A stretch of DNA of 64,000 nt from Pseudocitrobacter corydidari (GTDB lineage Bacteria; Pseudomonadota; Gammaproteobacteria; Enterobacterales; Enterobacteriaceae), in NCBI RefSeq assembly GCF_021172065.1, contig NZ_CP087880.1, positions 927,111 through 991,110 of the forward strand. The letters are read 5' to 3'. The notes beneath the pieces are model-generated. The model saw only the letters and a list, made by a program, of their open reading frames with translations, was not told the DNA's origin and did not search any database. This document shows positions 1-9,851 of this stretch, piece after piece (positions within the stretch are counted from its first letter, which is position 1; every line of letters starts with the position of its first letter). The position numbers and the translations under genes are program-made.

Positions 1-570
1 CTCAGTCAGTTTCTGCAGGAAGCCGCCGCCCATATCTTTAACGATATCGACACCTTTACGGTAGCCGTACGCCACACCGTAGTAACGGGTAGCCAGACGC
101 ACCACGTTAAACAGGATGAAGAACAGCAGAGGCCCAAGCAGGCTACCGCTCATCGCGATACCCGCACCCAGCGCCGCGAAGACCGGACGCACAGTACCCC
201 AGAAGATCGGGTCGCCGACGCCAGCCAGCGGGCCCATCAGACCGACTTTGATACCGTTGATTGCCGCATCGTCAATTTCAGCGCCGTTAGCACGCTGTTC
301 TTCCATCGCAAGCGTTACGCCCAGAACCGGTGCAGCAACGTACGGATGGGTGTTAAAGAACTCCAGGTGACGCTTGATAGCCTGTTTACGCGCATCGTTG
401 TTCTCAGGATACAGACGACGGATCGCCGGTACCATGGAGAAGCAGAAGCCCAGCGCCTGCATACGTTCGAAGTTCCATGAACCCTGGAACAGGTTTGAAC
501 GCAGGAACACGCCACGGATATCGCTCGGAGTGAGTTTTTTCTCGGTGGTAGTTTGAGTTGTATCAACCAT
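1..570 (-). CDS. manZ: ManZ, mannose PTS permease subunit IID (3' end outside window)
   Basis: This is the IID membrane subunit of the mannose/glucose/glucosamine phosphotransferase system; with ManY it forms the sugar channel in the inner membrane. The first 190 residues are present and begin MVDTTQTTTEKKL, matching E. coli ManZ almost throughout; the family length is about 283, so roughly the last third lies beyond base 1. Visible landmarks are the N-terminal SNLFQGSWNFERMQ stretch and the glycine-rich GLMGPLAGVGDPIFWGT loop typical of IID proteins. The start at 570 follows manY by 12 bases, so it is the last gene of manXYZ. Confidence 0.97.
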   Translation of the reverse strand, partial: MVDTTQTTTEKKLTPSDIRGVFLRSNLFQGSWNFERMQALGFCFSMVPAIRRLYPENNDARKQAIKRHLEFFNTHPYVAAPVLGVTLAMEEQRANGAEIDDAAINGIKVGLMGPLAGVGDPIFWGTVRPVFAALGAGIAMSGSLLGPLLFFILFNVVRLATRYYGVAYGYRKGVDIVKDMGGGFLQKLTE

Positions 571-582
571 GTCGCTCACCTG

Positions 583-1383
583 TTAGTCCAGTTCGTTATC
601 AAGATCATTCGCGCCAGCAGCCGGAGCCGCAGCACCCGCAACGCGGTTATATTTCGGGCTCAGCTGAATGTACAGAATCGCCATTACCGCACCAATCACA
701 CCCAGCGCAACCAGGTTGAAGTTGGTGAAGGCAGCGGTGACGAAGCCCAGGTAGAAGAACGGCATCAGGTAGCCTGCACGCATCATGTTAATAACCATGG
801 CGTAACCGACGACAACGATCATACCACCGGCGATGTTCAGGCCGCTGGTGACCACTTCCGGGATCGCGTTCAGCATGTTCTGCACTTCGCTGGTACCCAC
901 GGACACCGCCACGATCACTGCCGGGATAGCGATACGCATCGCCTGCAGGAACAGGGAGGAGACGTGGATCCAGGAGAGCGCCGTCAGGTTGCCGTTTTCG
1001 GCCGCCTTATCCGCTGCGTGCTGGAATGCCACGGTAATGGTACGTACGATGATGGTCAGAACCTGGCCTGCGGCTGCCAGAGGAATTGCCAGCGCGATAC
1101 CGGCGCCGATGCTCTGATGACCTGCAATAACCAGAATGGTAGAGATAATGGATGCCAGCGCGGCGTCAGGCGCAACCGCCGCACCGATGTTCATCCAGCC
1201 GAGGGCGATCATTTCCAGCGTACCACCGATGATGATACCGGTTTTCATGTCGCCGAGAACGATACCGACCAGAGTACAGGCAACGAGCGGTCGGTGGCAC
1301 TGAAACTCATCAAGGATCGACTCCATACCTGCGATACAGGCAACGATGAATATCAGCACAATTTGAAGAGTGGTAATCTCCAT
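583..1383 (-). CDS. manY: ManY, mannose PTS permease subunit IIC
   Basis: This is the IIC channel subunit of the mannose-family PTS. The 266-residue protein is strongly hydrophobic, with about six or more membrane segments, and is nearly identical to E. coli ManY: it begins MEITTLQIVL, has the GGTLEMIALGWMNIGAA signature near residues 53-69, and ends in the acidic tail DLDNELD. It lies between manX and manZ on the same strand with short gaps (62 and 12 bases), as in the canonical operon. It partners ManZ in the membrane and ManX in the cytoplasm. No anomalies are seen. Confidence 0.98.
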   Translation of the reverse strand: MEITTLQIVLIFIVACIAGMESILDEFQCHRPLVACTLVGIVLGDMKTGIIIGGTLEMIALGWMNIGAAVAPDAALASIISTILVIAGHQSIGAGIALAIPLAAAGQVLTIIVRTITVAFQHAADKAAENGNLTALSWIHVSSLFLQAMRIAIPAVIVAVSVGTSEVQNMLNAIPEVVTSGLNIAGGMIVVVGYAMVINMMRAGYLMPFFYLGFVTAAFTNFNLVALGVIGAVMAILYIQLSPKYNRVAGAAAPAAGANDLDNELD

Positions 1384-1445
1384 TGTACTTCTCCTATAAA
1401 CGTAAGACTAAAGTGTGAAAACTGAGTGACAATCAACGAGATAGC

Positions 1446-2408
1446 TTATTTACCAATCTTGTTGATCAGATCCATCATTTTCAGTTTCGGATCGTTGGAG
1501 ACCTTACGGACTTCCAGTTCGATACCACGGTCGTTCAGTTTCTTGAACGCTTCGATATCTTTTTCATCGACCGAAACGGCGTTATTCACCTGAGTTTTAC
1601 CCTGGCGGAAGGCCATACCACCGATGTTGATGGAGGTGAATTTCACACCACCTTCAGCAAGGCGTTCGACATCCGTTGGGTTCGTGAACAGCAGCATCAC
1701 TCGTTCACCCGCGTATTTCGGGTTGTTGTAGACGCGAAGCATCTTGGCAATATCAACCACATGCGCGGTTACGCCCGGAGGAGCAACCTGCGTCAGCAGG
1801 GTTTTACGTACGGTATCTGCGGCAACTTCATCGCTGACGACGATGATGCGGCGGACGTTGGTTTCTTTGGTCCAGCGGGTTGCTACCTGACCGTGGATTA
1901 AACGGTCATCGATACGCGCCAGGCCAATGACCATGTAGTCATTTTCACCCATCGGTTTAACCGGAGCCGCAGGTTTCGCTGCGACCGGGGCAGGTGCGGC
2001 TTTTTCAACCGGCTTCGCTTTGAGCGCTTTCACTCCTTCACGACCGGTTTCAACGGCAATCGCCACCAGCTCATCAAACGATGGGTTATCATCACGCGCC
2101 ATCAGCGTTTCCACTAACATCGGGATGTTGACGCCCGCGATGACTTCATACTGTTCTTTATCGACAACAATACGGCTGGCCGCGTTGAACGGGCTTCCGC
2201 CCCAGGTATCAACGAGGAACAACACGCCTTTGCTGGTATCAAGCTTTGCCAGCTGCGCGTTGTATTTTTCGATCAGCGTCTCGGCATTCTCGCCAGGCAC
2301 GAAATCGATCCAACCCACATTTTCCTGCTCGCCCAACAGCATCTCTGCTGTCTTCAGCAGTTGTTCTGCTGCCCAACCATGTGTGCCTATTACAATAGCA
2401 ATCGTCAC
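1446..2408 (-). CDS. manX: ManX, mannose PTS cytoplasmic subunit IIAB
   Basis: This soluble subunit passes phosphate from HPr to the sugar. The 320-residue protein has a IIA domain (about 1-130) with phosphorylatable His10 in the start MTIAIVIGTHGW, an Ala/Pro-rich hinge (about 131-157, KPVEKAAPAPVAAKP), and a IIB domain with the second active histidine, His172, in DDRLIHGQVATRW. The E. coli protein has 323 residues; the difference is in the hinge. The start is GTG, placed just after a strong AAGGAGG ribosome site, as in E. coli. It is the first gene of manXYZ, behind the operator region at 2524-2611. Confidence 0.98.
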   Translation of the reverse strand: MTIAIVIGTHGWAAEQLLKTAEMLLGEQENVGWIDFVPGENAETLIEKYNAQLAKLDTSKGVLFLVDTWGGSPFNAASRIVVDKEQYEVIAGVNIPMLVETLMARDDNPSFDELVAIAVETGREGVKALKAKPVEKAAPAPVAAKPAAPVKPMGENDYMVIGLARIDDRLIHGQVATRWTKETNVRRIIVVSDEVAADTVRKTLLTQVAPPGVTAHVVDIAKMLRVYNNPKYAGERVMLLFTNPTDVERLAEGGVKFTSINIGGMAFRQGKTQVNNAVSVDEKDIEAFKKLNDRGIELEVRKVSNDPKLKMMDLINKIGK

Positions 2409-2866
2409 TTGCTACCTCCTTTTATTATCGTTGCATCAGGCGGGCTGATGCTTGTTGAAGCGATATCGTGACCGAATCGATTCAGATAAGGGTTTGAGAG
2501 AAAAAATTAATAACTGCCGAGAATTATTTTAGATAGTGAAAAAATAATTAATGTGATGAAGATCCGTAATTTAGTCAAAGGGGGCCAATTATTTTGCGGC
2601 GCAAAAAATAATCTTACTTATTGCAAAGACAGGTAAATCTTTGCCAAATTGTGATCAGTTTTTGCTATGTTTAGCTTCCGTTTAATTTTGCAGGAGTATA
2701 GGGCAGTAGCCCAAAGTATGGACCGTCACCGACGCCTTTACACATTCACATCGCACATTTGTGCAGTACATCCCGGCCAGCCGCGCCACCGTTCCCTTTT
2801 GTCCGAAATTGTCACGCCTGTATCTGACAGCGCGATGACGCGTCATCTTGTTAGCTGGAGTCGCTC
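2409..2866. promoter_or_regulatory. manX / yoaE divergent intergenic region
   Basis: This 458-base gap separates the divergent manX and yoaE. It is AT-rich on the manX side, where two palindromic operator-like elements lie (entered separately), and it contains TGTGAT words at 2553 and 2651 that could be halves of CRP sites. The yoaE side is a long leader containing a small GGGCAGTAGCCC hairpin (2701-2712) and an open frame overlapping the yoaE start. I see no RNA gene that I recognise. Confidence 0.6.
2524..2611 (-). promoter_or_regulatory. two Mlc/NagC-like operators for manXYZ
   Basis: Two imperfect palindromes of the form TTATTTT-N9/10-AAAATAA lie at 2524-2547 and 2589-2611, with centres about 65 bases apart. 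The second is the more symmetrical, with a GCGGCGC core flanked by A/T arms. In E. coli, manXYZ is repressed by both Mlc and NagC at A/T-armed sites of this kind. The assignment rests on pattern and position only; which repressor binds each site cannot be told from sequence. Confidence 0.55.
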
Positions 2867-2879
2867 ATGGAATTGTTAA
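2667..2879 (+). CDS. possible small leader ORF overlapping the yoaE start
   Basis: A 70-codon open frame ([14 protein letters not shown]...) runs through the yoaE leader and ends with TAA 13 bases inside yoaE, in another frame. Such an overlap would suit translational coupling. No good ribosome site precedes the ATG at 2667, and an in-frame ATG at 2718 also lacks one; a CAGGAG at 2691-2696 fits neither. I recall that a small ORF called yoaL has been annotated next to yoaE in E. coli K-12, but I cannot confirm homology here. It may be chance. Confidence 0.3.
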   Translation: MFSFRLILQEYRAVAQSMDRHRRLYTFTSHICAVHPGQPRHRSLLSEIVTPVSDSAMTRHLVSWSRSWNC

Positions 2880-4426
2880 TGGACCCGTCAATCTGGGCCG
2901 GTTTGTTGACGCTTGTCGTCCTGGAAATCGTGCTGGGTATTGATAACCTGGTCTTTATCGCGATCCTTGCGGATAAACTTCCGCCAAAACAGCGTGATAA
3001 AGCGCGCCTGATAGGTTTGTCGTTGGCGCTGATTATGCGTCTGGGCCTGCTTTCGGTGATCTCGTGGATGGTCACGCTCACCGCGCCGCTGTTCAGCGTG
3101 TGGGATTACTCGTTCTCCGGGCGTGATTTGATCATGCTGCTGGGTGGTCTGTTCCTGTTGTTCAAGGCGACAACCGAGCTTCATGAACGGCTGGAAAACC
3201 GTCAGCACGATGCCGGTCACGGCAAAGGCTACGCCAGCTTCTGGGTCGTGGTGCTGCAAATTGTGGTGCTGGATGCCGTCTTCTCCCTTGATGCGGTGAT
3301 TACCGCCGTGGGGATGGTGAACGATCTGCCTGTCATGATGGCGGCCGTGGTGATTGCGATGGGCGTGATGTTGCTGGCTTCCAAGCCGCTGACGAATTTT
3401 GTCAATCAGCATCCGACGGTGGTGGTGCTCTGTCTGAGCTTCCTGCTGATGATTGGTTTGAGCCTCGTGGCGGAAGGTTTCGGTTTCCATATTCCGAAAG
3501 GCTACCTGTACGCGGCGATTGGTTTCTCCATCATTATCGAACTGTTTAACCAGATTGCGCGTCGTAACTTCATTCGCCACCAGTCCACGCTGCCGCTGCG
3601 TGCGCGTACAGCAGATGCCATTCTGCGCCTGATGGGCAGCCGTAAGCAGGCCAGCCCGCAGCAGGAAGGTGATAACCCGACGCCTGTGTCAGTGCCGGAA
3701 GGTGCGTTTGCGGAAGAAGAACGCTATATGATCAACGGCGTGCTGACGCTGGCTTCGCGTTCCCTGCGCAGCATTATGACGCCGCGCGGTGAAATCAGTT
3801 GGGTCGATGCCGACCTCAGCAAAGACGAAATCCGCCAACAACTGCTTTCGTCGCCGCACAGCCTGTTCCCGGTGTGTCGCGGTGAACTGGATGAGGTTAT
3901 CGGCATCGTGCGTGCCAAAGAGATGCTGGTGGCGCTGGAAGCGGGTGATGACGTGGCGGCGATTGCCTCGGCGCATCCGGCCATTGTTGTGCCGGATACA
4001 CTCGACCCGATTAACCTGCTGGGCGTGCTGCGTCGGGCAAAGGGGAGCTTTGTTATCGTCACCAACGAATTTGGTGTGGTGCAGGGGCTGGTGACGCCGC
4101 TGGACGTGCTGGAAGCTATCGCCGGTGAATTCCCGGATGCCGATGAAACACCGGAAATCGTCGCCGATGGCGAAGGCTGGGTGGTGAAAGGCGGTACCGA
4201 CCTGCACGCGCTGCAACAGGCGCTGGGAATCGATAACCTGGTGAATGAGGAAGAAGATATCGCCACCGTTGCGGGTCTGGTGATTGCCGTAAACGGGCAT
4301 ATCCCGAAAGTGGGCGATGTGATTGAACTGGCGCCGTTGCAGATAACCATCACCGAAGCCAATAACTACCGCATCGATCAGGTGCGCGTGGTGAAGCAAC
4401 CGTCAGAACATGACGAAGAAGAGTAA
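2867..4426 (+). CDS. yoaE: YoaE, TerC-family membrane protein with CBS and CorC domains
   Basis: This inner-membrane protein of 519 residues closely matches E. coli YoaE. The TerC domain (about 1-235, seven membrane segments) opens with [12 protein letters not shown] and carries the acidic [11 protein letters not shown] and [11 protein letters not shown] motifs of TerC transporters. A CBS pair (about 300-425, with [11 protein letters not shown] and [16 protein letters not shown]) and a CorC/HlyC transporter-associated domain follow. TerC relatives such as Alx and MeeF are linked to manganese export; the substrate of YoaE itself is not settled. A GGAG lies 7 bases before the ATG. It is divergent from manX and convergent with pdeD. 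Confidence 0.95.
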   Translation: MELLMDPSIWAGLLTLVVLEIVLGIDNLVFIAILADKLPPKQRDKARLIGLSLALIMRLGLLSVISWMVTLTAPLFSVWDYSFSGRDLIMLLGGLFLLFKATTELHERLENRQHDAGHGKGYASFWVVVLQIVVLDAVFSLDAVITAVGMVNDLPVMMAAVVIAMGVMLLASKPLTNFVNQHPTVVVLCLSFLLMIGLSLVAEGFGFHIPKGYLYAAIGFSIIIELFNQIARRNFIRHQSTLPLRARTADAILRLMGSRKQASPQQEGDNPTPVSVPEGAFAEEERYMINGVLTLASRSLRSIMTPRGEISWVDADLSKDEIRQQLLSSPHSLFPVCRGELDEVIGIVRAKEMLVALEAGDDVAAIASAHPAIVVPDTLDPINLLGVLRRAKGSFVIVTNEFGVVQGLVTPLDVLEAIAGEFPDADETPEIVADGEGWVVKGGTDLHALQQALGIDNLVNEEEDIATVAGLVIAVNGHIPKVGDVIELAPLQITITEANNYRIDQVRVVKQPSEHDEEE

Positions 4427-4435
4427 CGCGGGCCC

Positions 4436-6010
4436 CTAGGGCATAACGGGCGGAGGTGGCCCGTTATGCTTCGCCAGCCACTGGGGGAATTCCGCCAGTG
4501 GCATTGGCGGCGCGTAGAGATAACCTTGCAGTAAATGGACGCCGTGGCGTTGCAAATAGTTTGCCTGCTCCGGCGTTTCCACCCCTTCCGCAACCAGTTC
4601 AATATTCAATCGTTGCCCCAGCGCAATAATAATGTCCGTTACCGTCGAATTGACCGCATCGGTGCCAATCGCATGGGTAAACGACTTATCAATTTTCAGC
4701 ACATCGGGATGCAGTTTCTCAAGCCACGAGAGCGAGCTGTTGCCGGTCCCGAAATCATCAATCGCCAGCTGGACTTTTCTGCTGTGCAGTTCGCGTAAAA
4801 GCTCACTGTTCACGTCGTGCAGCGCATCGCGCTCGGTCAGTTCAATGGTTAACTGGACGACGGGCTTTACGCTAAACCACAGGTTATTGAGGTCTTCAAG
4901 CAGCAGCTTGTCGTCACGGAAATGCGCTGCGGCCGCGTTGATGCCAATATGAAACTTAGGATCCGCGGGAAAGTAGTGCAGCTGCTGTGCCGTTTCATTC
5001 AGCACATAGCGGGTCAGCGGCAGGATAAGATTTTTGGCTTCGGCAATGGGGATAAACACATCTGGTGCGATCGGCCCTAAACGAGGATTGTTCCAGCGCA
5101 GCAGAATCTCTACACCGTCGCAGCGCTGGGCGCGGGTGTTCAGCAGCGGCTGGCAGAAAAGTGTGAATTCGCGCTGGGCAATGCCCATGTTGATTTCCCA
5201 GGAAAAGCTCATGCGTCTGGCGGTCGCAATCCACGTTATCCAGGCGAAAAGCAGGCCGAAGATCAACGCCAGCGGCAGCCTGCCGGGTAACTCACGCAAT
5301 GCCAGCATCCAGAAAGAGGGGCCACTGACGGCAATGCTGAAAGGATAGGCGCGCGATGCCTGCGAATAGAACATCTCACCTTTACGCTGTAATCGCTGTT
5401 CGGTAATGCCGACACCGTCCATGTAATAGGCGTTATCGATGTTCAGACTGGTACGGGTTATGAGCGGCGGGGAAGGGTCGAGAATCATTTCGCTGACCAA
5501 ATCAATGTTAATGCCGATCACCACACCGTTTTGGTCGTCCTGCGCTGCCGGGAACCACTGCATCAACACGGGACTTCCTTTGACCAGCGAACGATCTATT
5601 GTCAGGATGATTTTAGGCTTGCTGTCCGCTAACCTGGGCTGCAGTTTGCGCAACGGAATATCGCGCTCGCCGAAGGCGCTGGAGCAGTAAAGAATACCGT
5701 CCTTGACCAGGAAAATAGAGCGCGCGGTTTTTAAGGTTGCGACCTGCTGACGAAGCTGTAACAGACTGTCATTACAGGGTTTTCCGATAAGGGGTTGCAG
5801 GCGAATGCGCTCTTTTTCCAGGCTCCGAAGGATCTTATCCATCGTAGTTACTGCGCGCAGGGTATAGCTTTCTATCTGCTGTTTATTTTCGCTACGCTGT
5901 AAAATAAATCCAATACCCAGCGTAAGCGAAAAGACACCCAGCGCCACCAGGACACAGAGAAGAATACGCTTATGGAGATATTGTTTTACTATCCAGTGCG
6001 CAGATTGCAT
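4436..6010 (-). CDS. pdeD: PdeD, CSS-motif/EAL cyclic-di-GMP phosphodiesterase
   Basis: This membrane-bound enzyme hydrolyses c-di-GMP. The 524-residue protein has an N-terminal membrane segment (about 15-37), a periplasmic CSS-motif redox sensor domain (about 40-235, with CSS in ILYCSSAFG), a second membrane segment near 240-260, and a cytoplasmic EAL domain (about 270-515) in which the EVLL-type motif reads EILLR, with the metal-binding DDFGTG and the EGVET loop intact. In E. coli the CSS domain is controlled by DsbA/DsbB-dependent disulfide formation; dsbB is in this window. The 3' end contains a perfect inverted repeat (4441-4469). Formerly yoaD. Confidence 0.95.
   Translation of the reverse strand: MQSAHWIVKQYLHKRILLCVLVALGVFSLTLGIGFILQRSENKQQIESYTLRAVTTMDKILRSLEKERIRLQPLIGKPCNDSLLQLRQQVATLKTARSIFLVKDGILYCSSAFGERDIPLRKLQPRLADSKPKIILTIDRSLVKGSPVLMQWFPAAQDDQNGVVIGINIDLVSEMILDPSPPLITRTSLNIDNAYYMDGVGITEQRLQRKGEMFYSQASRAYPFSIAVSGPSFWMLALRELPGRLPLALIFGLLFAWITWIATARRMSFSWEINMGIAQREFTLFCQPLLNTRAQRCDGVEILLRWNNPRLGPIAPDVFIPIAEAKNLILPLTRYVLNETAQQLHYFPADPKFHIGINAAAAHFRDDKLLLEDLNNLWFSVKPVVQLTIELTERDALHDVNSELLRELHSRKVQLAIDDFGTGNSSLSWLEKLHPDVLKIDKSFTHAIGTDAVNSTVTDIIIALGQRLNIELVAEGVETPEQANYLQRHGVHLLQGYLYAPPMPLAEFPQWLAKHNGPPPPVMP
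4441..4469. repeat. 11-bp perfect inverted repeat at the yoaE/pdeD 3' junction
   Basis: The arms at 4441-4451 and 4459-4469 (GCATAACGGGC and its complement) enclose a 7-base loop. The repeat lies inside the last codons of pdeD and just past the yoaE stop, so one stem-loop could end or protect both convergent transcripts. No U-tract follows on either strand, so it is not a classic intrinsic terminator. Confidence 0.6.
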
Positions 6011-6106
6011 ATCCGATGCTCAATACCTGGCCAGAGCCTTTTACGGCAACACAAGCAAGTTTAGCGGTGCGCGAAGAAAAAAGTGAGGTAAAAGAGAGAA
6101 ATAAAT

Positions 6107-6126
6107 CGCCCATCCGAAGATGGGCG
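6107..6126 (-). terminator. terminator of sdaA
   Basis: An 8-bp stem with a short loop (CGCCCATC, then GATGGGCG) lies just beyond the sdaA stop. Read on the reverse strand it is followed by ATTTATTTCTC, a weak U-rich run, consistent with an intrinsic terminator of sdaA. Confidence 0.7.
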
Positions 6127-6134
6127 AGGAGAGG

Positions 6135-7499
6135 TTAGTCACACTGTACTTTAATCGCCAGGCCGCCGCGTGAGGTTTCGCGGTATTTTGCGTTCATATC
6201 TTTCCCGGTTTCATACATCGTTTCGATGACTTTATCGAGTGAGACGCGCGGCTCGCTGGTACGGCGCATCGCCATCCGTGAGGCGTTAATCGCTTTTACC
6301 GAGGCAATCGCGTTACGTTCAATGCATGGAACCTGAACCTGACCGGCAACCGGGTCGCAGGTGAGACCCAGGTTGTGTTCCATACCGATTTCCGCCGCCA
6401 CGCAAACCTGTTCCGGGCTGGCGCCCAGCAGTTCTGCGAGACCCGCAGCCGCCATGGAACAGGCCACGCCCACTTCGCCCTGACAACCGACTTCTGCGCC
6501 GGAAATAGAGGCGTTCATTTTATAGAGCGCGCCAATTGCCCCGGCGGCGAGGAAGTAGCGAATGTAGATATCCGGGCTAACGGATTCAATAAAGTGATCG
6601 TAATAGGCGAGTACTGCTGGCACGATCCCGCAGGCGCCGTTGGTTGGCGCAGTGACCACACGGCCCCCGGCGGCGTTCTCTTCGTTCACCGCCAGCGCGA
6701 ACATATTCACCCAATCGACCACGTTCATCGGGTCGTTAGAGAGCTTATCGCTGGCGACCAGCAGGCGACGCAGCGCGGAGGCGCGACGCGGTACGCGCAG
6801 CGGACCTGGCAGCACGCCTTCAGTATTCATGCCGCGGTCGATACAGGCCTGCATGGTCTGCCAGACGTTAGCGAAGTACTCTTCAATCTCTTTCTTGCTG
6901 TGCAGCGCCAGTTCGTTCTGCATCACCATGCCAGAAAGTGACAGGCCGGTCTCTTTGCAGTAGTTCAGCATTTCGGTCGCGGAAGCGAACGGGTAAGGCA
7001 CTTTCACCTCATCGACCGCATCTTTGCCGAAATGTTCTTCATCAACGATAAAGCCGCCGCCGATGGAGTAATAGGTTTTGCTGTAGAGTTCCGTTTCACC
7101 CGCCCAGGCGTGGATCTGCATGCCGTTTTCATGCAGCGGCAGGTTGCCATTGTGGAAACGCATGCCGTTATCTTTCGGGAAGTCGACTTCTTTGCGCCCC
7201 TGCGCCAGCAGCAGACGGCCACGGGTTTCGACGTCGCGGATAAACGCGGGAATAGCATCAATATCGACCGTCGCAGGCTGATTGCCCGCCAGACCCATAA
7301 TAATGGCGATATCAGTATGGTGACCTTTACCGGTTAACGAGAGAGAACCGTAGACATCAACCGCGACGCGGGTAACATCATCAATCAAACCTTTTTCGAC
7401 CAGGTCATCGACGAACTGCTTGCCCGCTTTCATCGGCCCTACAGTATGGGAAGATGAGGGGCCAATCCCCACCTTGAACATGTCGAATATACTAATCAC
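6135..7499 (-). CDS. sdaA: SdaA, L-serine deaminase I
   Basis: It converts L-serine to pyruvate and ammonia using an oxygen-labile [4Fe-4S] cluster. The 454-residue protein matches E. coli SdaA along its length: an N-terminal beta domain with [17 protein letters not shown] and a catalytic alpha domain with [11 protein letters not shown] and the cluster cysteines in [18 protein letters not shown] chose the GTG start at 7499 (VISIFDMF) because GGAG precedes it at good distance and E. coli also uses GTG there; a longer in-frame ATG upstream adds residues absent from the family. Confidence 0.97.
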   Translation of the reverse strand: MISIFDMFKVGIGPSSSHTVGPMKAGKQFVDDLVEKGLIDDVTRVAVDVYGSLSLTGKGHHTDIAIIMGLAGNQPATVDIDAIPAFIRDVETRGRLLLAQGRKEVDFPKDNGMRFHNGNLPLHENGMQIHAWAGETELYSKTYYSIGGGFIVDEEHFGKDAVDEVKVPYPFASATEMLNYCKETGLSLSGMVMQNELALHSKKEIEEYFANVWQTMQACIDRGMNTEGVLPGPLRVPRRASALRRLLVASDKLSNDPMNVVDWVNMFALAVNEENAAGGRVVTAPTNGACGIVPAVLAYYDHFIESVSPDIYIRYFLAAGAIGALYKMNASISGAEVGCQGEVGVACSMAAAGLAELLGASPEQVCVAAEIGMEHNLGLTCDPVAGQVQVPCIERNAIASVKAINASRMAMRRTSEPRVSLDKVIETMYETGKDMNAKYRETSRGGLAIKVQCD

Positions 7500-7664
7500 T
7501 TTCTTACTCCTGACAGGGTTACCAGCGTGTTGCGGCAACGATGTTATAATTGCGCATAGTGTATGAGGGAACCGGATATTCGGCTGAACTATTCACATGA
7601 ATTAAACTAATGAATCGATCCTGTTTTACTAATACCGAACATCTTCCTGTTACGCTAAGTATAG

Positions 7665-8243
7665 TCAGGGTTTCACGCCTATTTGTAAGGCCAGTTCACG
7701 GATGATGCCGGCGGTCATGCCCCAGACAAAATAGTGCTGGTACCACGAAAGCCATACACGGTGTGAATCGCCCCGGCGATGAATGTCGAGCGGATGGTAA
7801 CGCCCGAGCCGCAGGGCCTCTGCCAGCGGCATTTCAAATACCGATGACACTTCATCGACGCTGGCGTGATAGTGCAGATTTGGCGGAATAACGCCGACCA
7901 CCGGCGTGACCTGAAAACCGGTTACGCTATCGACCGGCGGCAGCATGCCGATGATTTCAACACTCTCTGGCGGAATGGCGACCTCTTCCTGCGCTTCACG
8001 CAGCGCGGCGGCAATCAGCGACGCATCGGTGCTATCGACCGCGCCCCCAGGGAAGGCTACCTGACCAGGATGTTTGCGCAACTTTGCTGAACGTTGGGTC
8101 AGCAGCAAACCGGGCTCAGGGCGCCGCACAATCGGCACCAGCACCGCCGCCTGGCGCTGATTGACCGTCATGCGGCTCGCCTGCGGGCGCAGCAGTTGAA
8201 AGCGAGAAAGAAAATCATCCAGGTTCAGAGCAGGGGATGCCAT
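7665..8243 (-). CDS. nudL: NudL, Nudix hydrolase of the CoA-pyrophosphatase type
   Basis: This 192-residue Nudix protein is of the UPF0035/CoAse group, which cleaves CoA or acyl-CoA pyrophosphate bonds. The group-specific segment [19 protein letters not shown] is followed by the Nudix box around residues 66-90, GG-AVDSTD...[11 protein letters not shown]; the REAQEE core carries the metal-binding glutamates. It begins [21 protein letters not shown]. Only two bases separate it from pabB upstream, so they are cotranscribed. The exact substrate in the cell is not known from sequence. Confidence 0.93.
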   Translation of the reverse strand: MASPALNLDDFLSRFQLLRPQASRMTVNQRQAAVLVPIVRRPEPGLLLTQRSAKLRKHPGQVAFPGGAVDSTDASLIAAALREAQEEVAIPPESVEIIGMLPPVDSVTGFQVTPVVGVIPPNLHYHASVDEVSSVFEMPLAEALRLGRYHPLDIHRRGDSHRVWLSWYQHYFVWGMTAGIIRELALQIGVKP

Positions 8244-8245
8244 GG

Positions 8246-9601
8246 TTACGACTCCAGTTGATGCAGAATACGGTTAACTTTATCAAACGTTTCCTGATAT
8301 TCCGCTGCTTCGTTGCTGTCTGCCACAATACCACCCCCGGCGGAACAGTAAACCTGCCCGCGCCAGGCGGTAACGGTGCGAATGGTGATGCTGGTATCCA
8401 TGTTGCCGCAGGCGCTGAGATACCCGATGCTGCCGCACCAGGCGTTACGGCGATGCGGTTCGAGTTCGTCGATAATCTGCATGGCCCGCACCTTCGGCGC
8501 ACCGGTGATCGAACCACCTGGAAACGCCGCGCGCAGCAGGTCGCTGGCGTGGAGCGTATCCGGCAAGGTTGCGGTAATAGTACTCACCAAATGGTGCACT
8601 GCCGGGAAGGGCTCGACCACAAACAGTTCCGGCACGCGAACGCTGCCCGGCACCGCGACGCGGCCAATATCGTTGCGCATCAAATCGACAATCATCAGAT
8701 TCTCGGCGCGATCTTTCGGCGAGTTTGCCAGGCGTTCAGCCTGTGCGGCGTCTTCAGTGGCGTCGGCCAGGCGTGGAAGGGTACCTTTAATCGGGCGCGT
8801 CTGAATCTCGCCGTGTTCCAGCAGAATGAACCGCTCCGGCGAGAGGCTTAAAATCGCCCCTTCTTCAAGTCGGATAAACGCGCTGAATGGTGCGCGATTA
8901 CTGCGGTTGAGCTGAACGAAAGCCTGCCATTCATCACCGGTATAACTCGCCTGAAAACGCTGGGCAAGGTTGACCTGATAACAATCGCCGCTCTGCAGAT
9001 ACGCCTGCACCTGGCGGAATTTTTCGCCATACGTTTCCCGGCTCATATTTGCCTGCCACGCCGAGGTTAGCGCAAATGGCAGCCTCGATTGCCCCTGCTG
9101 ATTCAGCAGCCAGTCCAGACGCTCCTGCGCGTTACGCTGACTGACCAGTGTCACCGTTTGCTGATGATGATCGACAATCAGCGCCCAGTCATAAATGCCC
9201 ACCGCCATATCCGGCAGGTCAATATCCTGCTGCGCATGATGGGGAAGTTGCTCAAAGCGGCGACCCAAATCGTAGCCGAAAAGCCCCAGCGCACCGCCGG
9301 TAAACGGCATATCAGGAAGCGAATCGGTATTGAACGCATGGGCATCGAGTTCTGCTTGTAAAAGAGAGAGCGGATCCTGCGATGACGCGGTATGCTCACT
9401 GCCGCGCGTAATCGTGGTTGTTTCGCCCTGTGTCACCAGGATAGTGAGAGGTTGCGCAACCAGAATGTCGTAACGACTGTGTGGATGGTCCGCATGGCCC
9501 GAGTGCAGTAGCATCGCCCACGGCTGGTGGCTAAACGGCGCAAAATAGTGCTCAGCGGCATCCTGTCGCCACGGTAACGTAATCATTGAAGGGAGTAACA
9601 T
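8246..9601 (-). CDS. pabB: PabB, aminodeoxychorismate synthase component I
   Basis: It converts chorismate to 4-amino-4-deoxychorismate for folate synthesis, using ammonia supplied by PabA. The 451-residue protein has an N-terminal domain (about 1-140) and the chorismate-binding domain of the anthranilate synthase I family with [46 protein letters not shown] and [10 protein letters not shown] start it at 9601 ([15 protein letters not shown]) because a GAGGAAG precedes that ATG and the E. coli protein lines up from there; a longer frame reaches 9658 without support. Confidence 0.96.
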   Translation of the reverse strand: MLLPSMITLPWRQDAAEHYFAPFSHQPWAMLLHSGHADHPHSRYDILVAQPLTILVTQGETTTITRGSEHTASSQDPLSLLQAELDAHAFNTDSLPDMPFTGGALGLFGYDLGRRFEQLPHHAQQDIDLPDMAVGIYDWALIVDHHQQTVTLVSQRNAQERLDWLLNQQGQSRLPFALTSAWQANMSRETYGEKFRQVQAYLQSGDCYQVNLAQRFQASYTGDEWQAFVQLNRSNRAPFSAFIRLEEGAILSLSPERFILLEHGEIQTRPIKGTLPRLADATEDAAQAERLANSPKDRAENLMIVDLMRNDIGRVAVPGSVRVPELFVVEPFPAVHHLVSTITATLPDTLHASDLLRAAFPGGSITGAPKVRAMQIIDELEPHRRNAWCGSIGYLSACGNMDTSITIRTVTAWRGQVYCSAGGGIVADSNEAAEYQETFDKVNRILHQLES

Positions 9602-9660
9602 CTTCCTCAAACCCAAACAGCGTGAAATAATAAGCGCCAACAATGTAGCAGGAGTCAAAC

Positions 9661-9846
9661 ATGTTTGCAGGATTACCTTCGCTGACCCACGAGCAGCAGC
9701 AACAAGCGGTAGAACGTATTCATGACCTCATTTCTCAGGGAATGAGCAGCGGCGAAGCGATTGCGCTGGTCGCCGCAGAAATTCGCGCCACCCACACGGG
9801 CGAGCAGATTGTGGCGCGTTTTGAAGATGAGGATGAAGAAGAGTAG
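9661..9846 (+). CDS. yoaH: YoaH, small UPF0181 protein
   Basis: This 61-residue acidic protein is the counterpart of E. coli YoaH (59 residues): [42 protein letters not shown], ending in a run of Glu/Asp (FEDEDEEE). It is mainly helical and soluble by appearance. It is divergent from pabB across 59 bases and convergent with yoaB across 5 bases. Its function is unknown. In E. coli K-12 yoaC separates yoaH from yoaB; it is missing here. Confidence 0.9.
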   Translation: MFAGLPSLTHEQQQQAVERIHDLISQGMSSGEAIALVAAEIRATHTGEQIVARFEDEDEEE

Positions 9847-9851
9847 GGCAG

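Noticed and set aside
2690-2866. Possible yybP-ykoY (manganese) riboswitch in the yoaE leader, from AGGAGTA and GGCAGTAGC.
   Set aside because: The conserved GGGGAGTAGC start and the paired CGTCA / AGC-ACC internal-loop elements are not in order; only a fragment resembles the motif. A covariance-model scan would decide.
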